From positions 2,480-8,125 of the forward strand of contig QHWL01000631.1 in NCBI GenBank assembly GCA_003222555.1: a stretch of DNA of 5,646 nt, given 5' to 3'. A program made the position numbers and the translations under genes. Below are positions 1 to 4,079 of this stretch, piece after piece; position 1 is the first letter of the stretch; the number at the start of each line of letters is the position of its first letter. Below the pieces are notes generated by a model. That model was not told where the DNA came from and did not search any database. It saw nothing but the letters and a program-made list of their open reading frames with translations. Origin of the DNA: Acidobacteriota bacterium (GTDB taxonomy: Bacteria > Acidobacteriota > Vicinamibacteria > Vicinamibacterales > CAVVIG01).

Positions 1-165
1 CTTTTCCGCAAGGGACGCAGTGCTGCAAGGCCCGACGTCGTCGGCGACGCAATCGTCGTCGCTGTCCGGAGTGATTCGGCGACCATTCGCGTCGAGCGCG
101 TGACCGACGCGATCTCATCCGGCGACTGGGCGGCTCCACAAGGCCCATCGTCGGTTGCCCGCTAA
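1..165 (+). CDS. 3' end of an unidentified protein (partial, 5' end outside window)
   Basis: Frame 1 is open from the first base for 54 codons and closes with TAA at 163-165. The C-terminal stretch is rich in alternating hydrophobic and charged residues (for example GDAIVVAVRSDSATIRVERV), which looks like beta-strand protein rather than random translation, and third positions are mostly G or C. The stop lies 6 bases before the stop of the convergent gene on the other strand, a spacing expected of two real genes meeting tail to tail. I do not recognise the family. With only 54 residues and no start visible, a chance open frame cannot be excluded. Confidence 0.5.
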   Translation, partial: LFRKGRSAARPDVVGDAIVVAVRSDSATIRVERVTDAISSGDWAAPQGPSSVAR

Positions 166-189
166 AACGGACTACGCAGAGCGTTTTTT
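164..189 (+). terminator. possible weak intrinsic terminator at the convergent gene ends
   Basis: Just after the TAA at 163-165 there is a small stem ACGC-AGA-GCGT (174-184) followed at once by T residues to 189. A wider inverted repeat, AAAACG (164-169) with CGTTTT (182-187), encloses it. The stem is only 4 bp, so the signal is weak. It lies mostly inside the last codons of the opposing gene. It would end transcription of the upstream + strand gene. Confidence 0.28.
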
Positions 190-531
190 CGCCGCGCCCG
201 CGGTTATCGAGTCCACCTGGATCGTCCTGGTCCTGGCGTCCAGCGTGCCTACGACCGTCACCTTTTGTGCCGCGAACTTCTTTGGCGTCCGCTGGTCGCT
301 CAGCGTGTAGACTTCCTTGCCGTCATACAGAACGTACATGGCGTCGTGCTCGCTGACGCAGGCAACGGTGCACTCGGCGTCGGTCGGTCCCATTCGCATT
401 CCGGAATGATCGGCTTGGGCGCACATGCTGTCGGTAATGGTGCCGGTCCACATCTGCTTGCCCGGCGCGGCGGGCAGCCCTGCAATCGCGAGAAGACTCA
501 AGATCAGAGGCTTCATAAGCGCTCGTCTCAC
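172..531 (-). CDS. small exported protein with a DSxC / CxxxC domain, function unknown
   Basis: Encodes 119 residues. The N-terminus (RRALMK followed by a hydrophobic stretch to about residue 22, ending LPAAPG) is a signal peptide, so the mature domain should be outside the cytoplasm. It starts WTGTITDSMC and has Cys37, His42, Cys54 and Cys58 (CTVAC), then a beta-rich tail (YVLYDGKEVYTLSDQ, KVTVVGTLDARTRTIQVDSI). This DSxC...C-x3-C pattern with an OB-like tail recurs in small exported proteins of Acidobacteriota and relatives. I tentatively link it to the DUF5818-like group, from memory. The Cys/His set could bind a metal or form disulphides; neither is shown. Start choice: GTG at 531 has GGAG 10 bases upstream (minus-strand AAGGAGCAAAGATTAG), whereas the ATG at 516 has no nearby Shine-Dalgarno site. 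Confidence 0.8.
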   Translation of the reverse strand: MRRALMKPLILSLLAIAGLPAAPGKQMWTGTITDSMCAQADHSGMRMGPTDAECTVACVSEHDAMYVLYDGKEVYTLSDQRTPKKFAAQKVTVVGTLDARTRTIQVDSITAGAAKKRSA

Positions 532-562
532 CTAATCTTTGCTCCTTGCAAATACAGCCCGA

Positions 563-592
563 ACCTTACGACCGCACCAGGGCGCTCGTCAA
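563..592 (-). promoter_or_regulatory. candidate sigma70-type promoter for the 119-residue gene
   Basis: On the minus strand TTGACG (587-592) matches the -35 consensus at 5 of 6 positions. After an 18-base spacer comes TAAGGT (563-568), a poorer -10 match (3 of 6). It would give a leader of about 25-30 bases that includes the ribosome binding site. It lies just downstream of the hairpin at 593-620, consistent with a transcription unit separate from the 182-residue gene. Prediction by eye only. Confidence 0.33.
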
Positions 593-620
593 GCCGCCAT
601 CCGGCTTTTCCGGACGCGGC
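593..620 (-). terminator. hairpin between the two minus-strand genes (terminator-like, no T tract)
   Basis: GCCGC (593-597) pairs with GCGGC (616-620), and inside it TCCGG (600-604) pairs with CCGGA (610-614) around a CTTTT loop, giving a two-part stem with a small internal bulge. It lies 30 bases past the stop of the 182-residue gene. No T run follows on the minus strand, so if it terminates transcription it does so inefficiently or with other factors. It could instead stabilise the 3' end of the upstream message. Confidence 0.33.
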
Positions 621-649
621 AGGGCCGCAATAAACCCGCTCCGGCTCTC

Positions 650-1198
650 TTATTCTCCCGGTGTCATGAGGTGCGCGGTCGTCGTGCCAGCATTCATGAT
701 CCACACGCCACCCTGCCTGTTATTGTCGGGCAGTCCGAGTGACTGCGTGGTGGCGCCCGGCACGGCGATGGTCACGTGCGTCCGAGGATGCTCACGGTCT
801 GGACCCATCAGGTGGTACCACACCGATCCGAACTCGGGCTTCGCCCGGGTTCCGTCCTTTTCCGCAGCGTCGAGCATCGCTTGTGTCTTCGCCTTGTCGC
901 CTGCCGCCTCGAACTTCAGATTCTGAGCGACTCGATCCAAGTTGGCGACGCTGGTGCACTCGATCGAGAACGGCTGCTGTTGAGGAAAGCCCGACCGGTC
1001 GTAGCAGACCAGACGGCTCGTGCCTTTCTTCAACGTGTCATAGGTGAAATCGGGTTTCCACTTGATGACGGTCGCCGCCTCGCGGAGATTCGCTGGGAGG
1101 GCTGACAAGGCCGTGGCGATGGGATCGGCCGGCGCCTGCGCCAGCGCGCTGGTTGATACGACGAGTGTACTGAGAACGATCGGAATCATGTTTTTCAT
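650..1198 (-). CDS. exported protein of unknown function, 182 residues
   Basis: The N-terminus MKNMIPIVLSTLVVSTSALA is a textbook Sec signal peptide with a likely cut after ALA (residue 20) before QAPADP. The mature part has an ALPANLREAATVI opening, then a GTSRLVCYDRSG segment with Cys65 and a second Cys81 that could form a disulphide. It continues with PEFGSVWYHL (121-130), a His/Thr strand HVTIAVPGAT (141-150), and a close WIMNAGTTTAHLMTPG. The density of Gly, Trp, His and Met near the C-terminus resembles a conserved extracytoplasmic family, but I cannot name it or assign a function. ATG at 1196-1198 is preceded on the minus strand by CCGGAGGT with a 6-base spacer, an excellent ribosome binding site. 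It lies 118 bases upstream of the 119-residue gene on the same strand. Confidence 0.85.
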   Translation of the reverse strand: MKNMIPIVLSTLVVSTSALAQAPADPIATALSALPANLREAATVIKWKPDFTYDTLKKGTSRLVCYDRSGFPQQQPFSIECTSVANLDRVAQNLKFEAAGDKAKTQAMLDAAEKDGTRAKPEFGSVWYHLMGPDREHPRTHVTIAVPGATTQSLGLPDNNRQGGVWIMNAGTTTAHLMTPGE

Positions 1199-1237
1199 TC
1201 TGTGACCTCCGGTTTATCGGCCTGGATCTTCCCGGAC

Positions 1238-1254
1238 GCTGGATTGAAACCAGC
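1238..1254. repeat. short inverted repeat in the 5' leader of the 182-residue gene
   Basis: GCTGG (1238-1242) and CCAGC (1250-1254) form a perfect 5-bp stem around a 7-base loop, ATTGAAA. It lies about 40-56 bases before the minus-strand ATG, so it could be a leader hairpin or a small operator. Stems of this size arise often by chance in GC-rich DNA. Confidence 0.25.
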
Positions 1255-1340
1255 CCCCGACGCCCAGGACAAGGTTACAGCATACCGCAACGGGCCGAGC
1301 GATTTTTCGAGTTTTTCCTGCCCGCCTGTAGCTGTTCGTG

Positions 1341-1355
1341 ACCGCTCCGCGCGGT
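1341..1355. repeat. short inverted repeat ACCGC / GCGGT
   Basis: ACCGC (1341-1345) and GCGGT (1351-1355) are perfect complements around TCCGC, in the middle of the divergent region. No T tract follows on either strand, so it is not an obvious terminator. It may be a protein-binding site or chance. Confidence 0.2.
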
Positions 1356-1660
1356 GACTTCAGAGCCGCTGAGGTGCGACCGCGAGAATAAGGGTCGGAC
1401 GCTTGCCGTGACGACGAGACCAAACGGAAGCGCGTGACCTCCATCCTTGCGATTTGAGCCGTCGCCGCTCGCGCCCTTCCCACAGTGCCAGCGCCTGGCC
1501 AATAACCTCCTTTCGGGATCGCTGTAGACCTTTCCAGTGATATTGTTGCGAATCCGCCGGCTAACGAAAGGCATGGGGAGGAGAAGGAGCTATGGCACCT
1601 TCGATCGACTCGGCGGATCGTCGAGCGTTCTTGAGGGGGCCAATCAGGGGGCGGTCGAAC

Positions 1661-1675
1661 GGGGAGGTTCAAATG
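1661..1675 (+). promoter_or_regulatory. ribosome binding site deciding the dehydrogenase start
   Basis: GGGGAGG (1661-1667) sits 5 bases before the ATG at 1673-1675, which opens directly into a signal peptide (MKTLCAIAVVSSAVLL). An upstream in-frame ATG at 1592 also follows a purine-rich tract, but it would add 27 polar residues in front of the signal peptide. The 1673 start is therefore preferred. Confidence 0.7.
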
Positions 1676-2443
1676 AAAACGCTGTGCGCGATTGCCGTCG
1701 TGAGCTCCGCAGTGCTGCTGGGCGCCCAGGGCCGCCAGCAGCTCATGATCGAGTGGGCATATGTCGGTTCCGAGCAGTCTCAGACAAAATATTCCGCGGC
1801 GGCAGATATCACCCCGTCGAATGTCAGCCAGCTGGAGTTCGCGTGGCAATGGCGACCCAACGAGCTGCCACAATCGGATAAGACACAGCCCGGAAATTTT
1901 CAAGCGACGCCCCTCATGATCGGTGACGTGCTGTATTTGAGCACGTCCTTCAACCGTGTGGTCGCTCTGAACGGAGAAACAGGGGCGGAACTATGGGCTT
2001 TCGACCCGAAGGCCTACCTGGACGGTCCGGGGATCAACCTCTATTACCAGCATCGCGGGGTCGCCTTCTGGCGCCAGGGCAACGAGTCGCGCATCTTCAT
2101 GAATAGCCACGACCGTCTCTTCTCGGTCGATGCTAAAACCGGTCAGCTAGTGACCAGTTTTGGTCAGAACGGCTACGCGATGCTGAGGGAAGGCCTGAGA
2201 AACCACGACACCAAGATAGAGATGCGACAGACCTCGCCCCCGGTCATTTACAAGAATCTGGTGATTGTCGGGAGCAGCATCCCCGATCGCCTGCAGTACA
2301 AAGGCGATCCGCCCGGGGCGGTTCAGGCGTTCGATGTGCGGACCGGGAAGCGCGTGTGGGTTTTCTATACGATTCCGCAGCCTGGGGAATTTGGGAACGA
2401 GACGGGGCGGTCACCGGCCATGCGAATGTCTGGGGGGCCATGA
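1673..2443 (+). CDS. N-terminal fragment of the PQQ dehydrogenase, 256 codons
   Basis: Residues 1-19 form a signal peptide, placing the enzyme in the periplasm. IEWAYVGSEQSQTKYSAAADITPSNV (26-51, read in two parts) is the family's usual first-blade opening, where ITPSNVSQLEFAW leads into the propeller. PQQ-type repeats with the TG...W signature appear at 96-110 (VVALNGETGAELWAF), 149-163 (LFSVDAKTGQLVTSF) and 217-231 (VQAFDVRTGKRVWVF). SPPVIYKNLVIVGSSIPDR (188-206) and TIPQPGEFGNET (233-244) are further family blocks. After Thr244 the reading is non-homologous (GRSPAMRMSGGP) and stops. As translated it is about 40% of a propeller and should not fold into an active enzyme alone. Confidence 0.75.
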   Translation: MKTLCAIAVVSSAVLLGAQGRQQLMIEWAYVGSEQSQTKYSAAADITPSNVSQLEFAWQWRPNELPQSDKTQPGNFQATPLMIGDVLYLSTSFNRVVALNGETGAELWAFDPKAYLDGPGINLYYQHRGVAFWRQGNESRIFMNSHDRLFSVDAKTGQLVTSFGQNGYAMLREGLRNHDTKIEMRQTSPPVIYKNLVIVGSSIPDRLQYKGDPPGAVQAFDVRTGKRVWVFYTIPQPGEFGNETGRSPAMRMSGGP

Positions 2444-3483
2444 GTGTCGACGACACGCGCGGATTGTTGTACGTGCCGACGAGCACGCCGAGCGCCGACT
2501 ACTATGGCGGACGGCGGCCGGGCGCCAATCTGTTTGCGGAAACGTTGCTGTGTTTGGACGCGGCGACCGGCAAGCGGCGCTGGCATTTTCAGGCGGTGCA
2601 CCATGGCCTGTGGGACTACGATTTCCCGGCCCCGCCCAATCTGGTGACGATCGCTGTTGAAGGCCGAAGGATTGACGCGGTGGCGCAAGTGTCGAAGCAG
2701 GGATTCACCTATGTTTTCGATCGCGTGACCGGCAAGCCCGTGTGGCCGATCGAAGAGCGCCCGGTGGATACGGCAACGGACGTGCCCGGTGAGAAGCCCT
2801 GGCCGACCCAGCCGTTTCCGACCAAGCCTCCCGCCTTCACTCCGCAGGGGGTCACCCTGGAAGATGCGAACGACCTGACGCCCGAAATAAAGGCATTGGC
2901 ACTCGAACAAATGAAAAAGTTTCGAGTCGGTCCGATCTTTACGCCACCGAGCTTGCGAGGCACGCTCATGCGGCCCTCGAACACTGGCGGCGCCAATTGG
3001 GGCGGCGCGGCCTTCGATCCTGAAACGGGCCTGCTGTACGTGAAAACTTCCAACTATGTCTACGTCAATCAAGTCTGCAAGAACGACGGGAGTGAGTCGC
3101 GGATTGATGTCGATTACCGTAACTACTGCACAGGCGCACAGACTCCCGAGAGTCCGCTCCCCGCGGAAATCCTCACCAAGCCCCCATATGCCGAGCTCGT
3201 CGCGATCAATCTCAATAAGGGGGAGATTGCATGGCGGGTGCCCTTCGGCGAAGGGAGCGAGACGCTCCGTAACCACCCTCTATTGAAGGGGCTCACGCTG
3301 CCGGCTCGACTCGGGACTCCAGGCAATGCGGGATCCTTGGTTACCAAGGGTGGTCTGGTCTTCGTCGGAAGCGGCGAGCGTTATCTGTATGCCTTCGACA
3401 AGGCGACCGGGCGGGAAGTGTCACGCGTGGCGACCGGCGCCGGCCCGGACGCCGCCCTGGTGGCCTTCGCGGTCGCTCACTAA
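2356..3483 (+). CDS. C-terminal fragment of the PQQ dehydrogenase, 375 codons as opened
   Basis: The open frame begins at a GTG at 2356, but homology starts only at TGHANVWGAM (2413). A more realistic restart is the ATG at 2440, which overlaps the stop of the N-terminal fragment. Numbered from 2356, visible family blocks are LLCLDAATGKRRWHF (64-78), the signature HHGLWDYDFPAPPNLVTI (82-99), QGFTYVFDRVTGKPVWPIEE (115-134), PGEKPWPTQPFPTKPP (144-159), GGANWGGAAFDPETG (211-225), LVAINLNKGEIAWRV (281-295), and GSLVTKGGLVFVGSG (326-340). The last blade reads YLYAFDKATGREV (343-355) and jumps straight to ATGAGPDAALVAFA (359-372). This omits the Trp-containing strand and the NGRQFVV-like segment seen in relatives. 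No signal peptide, so it could not be exported by itself. Confidence 0.75.
   Translation: MGFLYDSAAWGIWERDGAVTGHANVWGAMSVDDTRGLLYVPTSTPSADYYGGRRPGANLFAETLLCLDAATGKRRWHFQAVHHGLWDYDFPAPPNLVTIAVEGRRIDAVAQVSKQGFTYVFDRVTGKPVWPIEERPVDTATDVPGEKPWPTQPFPTKPPAFTPQGVTLEDANDLTPEIKALALEQMKKFRVGPIFTPPSLRGTLMRPSNTGGANWGGAAFDPETGLLYVKTSNYVYVNQVCKNDGSESRIDVDYRNYCTGAQTPESPLPAEILTKPPYAELVAINLNKGEIAWRVPFGEGSETLRNHPLLKGLTLPARLGTPGNAGSLVTKGGLVFVGSGERYLYAFDKATGREVSRVATGAGPDAALVAFAVAH
2405..2412 (+). other. frameshift/deletion junction in the dehydrogenase
   Basis: The eight bases GGGCGGTC separate the last codon in the first frame (ACG, 2402-2404, Thr of GNET) from the first codon in the second frame (ACC, 2413-2415, Thr of TGHANVW). 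A change from that frame to this one needs the loss of one base modulo three. A 16-base loss satisfies this and also matches the eight-residue spacing recalled for the family. No slippery heptamer or downstream structure suggesting programmed frameshifting was seen. Confidence 0.65.
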
Positions 3484-3567
3484 CCAGGTGCTTACACGTT
3501 AATCGTGGTCGATTCACTGCGCGATGCCACAATCATGCGGTGCGCTGAAGTATTCGTTTTAAACAAG

Positions 3568-3595
3568 GAGAACAACAATGAACGGGGGCCGATAG
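3568..3595 (+). other. orphan ribosome binding site and five-codon open frame
   Basis: AAGGAG (about 3565-3570) lies 7 bases before an ATG at 3578, an excellent translation start. It opens only Met-Asn-Gly-Gly-Arg before TAG at 3593-3595. The stop of the opposing GYD gene begins 2 bases later. It could be the remaining start of a gene lost when the flanking DNA rearranged, a tiny leader peptide, or chance. Confidence 0.35.
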
Positions 3596-3596
3596 G

Positions 3597-3890
3597 CTAC
3601 GGCAAGGTCGCCACCATCCGCCGGAATTCGTCCTCCGTGAACGCTCGCAGTGTCTCTGTTCGCACGTTTCCTTGCATGCCGGTCGCCAACGCCAATTTGG
3701 CGGCAGTTTCGTCGTCTTTGGCCTCGGAGATCACCACTGCGTCGTAATGTCCCATGACGAGAAAGACCTGTTTGATCTCCGCGCCGGCTGCTTTCGCCGC
3801 CTGCTTCGCGGCGTCGAGGCGCGAGGGACCCTGCTTGATCGACTCCGCGCCTTTTTGCGTGTACCTGACCAATGTGATGTACGTCGCCAT
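3597..3890 (-). CDS. GYD-domain protein, 97 residues
   Basis: The sequence MATYITLVRYTQKGAESIKQ opens a compact alpha/beta protein with no signal peptide, so it should be cytoplasmic. Family features are the first strand TYITLVRYT, the helix with SRLDAAKQAAKAAG (23-36), the strand KQVFLVMGHYDAVVISEA (40-57) carrying the G-x-YD motif that gives GYD its name (here GHYD, 47-50), and the close GNVRTETLRAFTEDEFRRMV. Length and motif order match single-domain GYD proteins of the dimeric alpha-beta barrel type; their biochemical role is not established. The ATG at 3888-3890 has GGGAGG 7 bases upstream on the minus strand, and a candidate promoter lies about 35 bases further. It is transcribed away from the haem/propeller gene at 4077 and towards the broken dehydrogenase. 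Confidence 0.9.
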   Translation of the reverse strand: MATYITLVRYTQKGAESIKQGPSRLDAAKQAAKAAGAEIKQVFLVMGHYDAVVISEAKDDETAAKLALATGMQGNVRTETLRAFTEDEFRRMVATLP

Positions 3891-3932
3891 GAATGATCCT
3901 CCCGGATAAAAGGAAAACTACTGGCGCTCGGC

Positions 3933-3960
3933 AGTATACGCGCGGGTCGCGACTTACCAA
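3933..3960 (-). promoter_or_regulatory. candidate sigma70-type promoter for the GYD gene
   Basis: On the minus strand TTGGTA (3955-3960) and TATACT (3933-3938) match the -35 and -10 consensus at 4 and 5 of 6 positions, with a 16-base spacer. Transcription would begin about 35 bases before the GYD ATG and include its GGGAGG site. This is the best promoter match found in the window. Confidence 0.48.
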
Positions 3961-3992
3961 AGGGGCCATCCCAGGGTGCCATGCCGATAAGC

Positions 3993-4021
3993 TTGCCAGA
4001 ACGCATCAGACGGGGCATGCT
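3993..4021 (+). promoter_or_regulatory. candidate promoter for the haem/propeller gene
   Basis: TTGCCA (3993-3998, 5 of 6 to the -35 consensus), a 17-base spacer, then CATGCT (4016-4021, 3 of 6 to the -10 consensus). It would start transcription about 50 bases before the ATG at 4077. It is back to back with the GYD promoter, so one regulator could act on both genes. Confidence 0.3.
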
Positions 4022-4062
4022 ACCGGCACCAGGCACATGTCGGTTTGAGCCCATTTGAAACC

Positions 4063-4079
4063 AAAGGAGATTTGTCATG
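4063..4079 (+). promoter_or_regulatory. ribosome binding site fixing the start at 4077
   Basis: AAAGGAGA (4063-4070) followed by TTTGTC and ATG (4077-4079) is a near-ideal site. It leads straight into a signal peptide, so the start of the long gene is well supported. Confidence 0.75.

Larger units (their letters stand above)
1199..1672. other. divergent intergenic region without a convincing gene
   Basis: These 474 bases separate the 182-residue minus-strand gene from the plus-strand dehydrogenase. Open frames here run antisense into the dehydrogenase or have Arg/Ser-rich translations with no domain-like pattern, so I call no gene. Visible elements are the minus-strand ribosome binding site (about 1205-1212), two short perfect inverted repeats (1238-1254 and 1341-1355), a purine tract (1575-1589), and the plus-strand ribosome binding site (1661-1667). 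Promoters for both flanking genes should be here, but I could not place either with confidence. No riboswitch core was recognised. Confidence 0.5.
1673..3483 (+). pseudogene. broken exported PQQ-dependent dehydrogenase (quinoprotein glucose dehydrogenase-like)
   Basis: Two reading frames together make one member of the PQQ-binding beta-propeller family. These are periplasmic enzymes that oxidise sugars or alcohols with pyrroloquinoline quinone and pass electrons to quinone or cytochrome c. The first frame runs to TGA at 2441-2443. The conserved GNET (ending 2404) lies in that frame, and its normal continuation TGHANVWGAMS begins in another frame at 2413. From memory, relatives have about eight residues between these blocks (WENDSWKY-like). 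Here only 8 bases remain, so about 16 bases appear lost, which also explains the frame change. Near the end, about 25-30 family residues between TGRE and ATGAGPDAALVAFA are also missing, in frame. Two lesions point to gene decay rather than one sequencing error, although assembly error is possible. An intact product would be roughly 640 residues. The substrate is not predictable. Confidence 0.78.

Noticed and set aside
30..60. CGTCG-rich stretch as a repeat or hairpin
   Set aside because: It lies inside the partial upstream reading frame and is explained by Val/Asp/Gly codons.
1592..1672. Upstream ATG at 1592 as the dehydrogenase start
   Set aside because: It would bury the signal peptide behind 27 charged residues. 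The ATG at 1673 has its own good ribosome binding site.
1214..1903. Long minus-strand open frame of 229 codons
   Set aside because: It is antisense to the start of the dehydrogenase, has no ribosome binding site of note, and its translation shows no domain-like pattern. The plus-strand reading is clearly the real one.
2395..2445. Programmed ribosomal frameshifting in the dehydrogenase
   Set aside because: No slippery heptamer or obvious downstream stem is present, and the missing residues between the two conserved blocks point to a deletion.
2365..3276. Minus-strand open frame of 303 codons
   Set aside because: It lies wholly antisense to the well-conserved dehydrogenase fragment. Its Arg/His-rich translation is typical of the shadow of a GC-rich gene.
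2405..3414. Shared GGGCGG at both lesion sites (2405-2410 and 3409-3414) as a deletion hotspot
   Set aside because: The hexamer is common in GC-rich coding DNA and at the second site simply encodes the usual Gly-Arg of the TGR motif.
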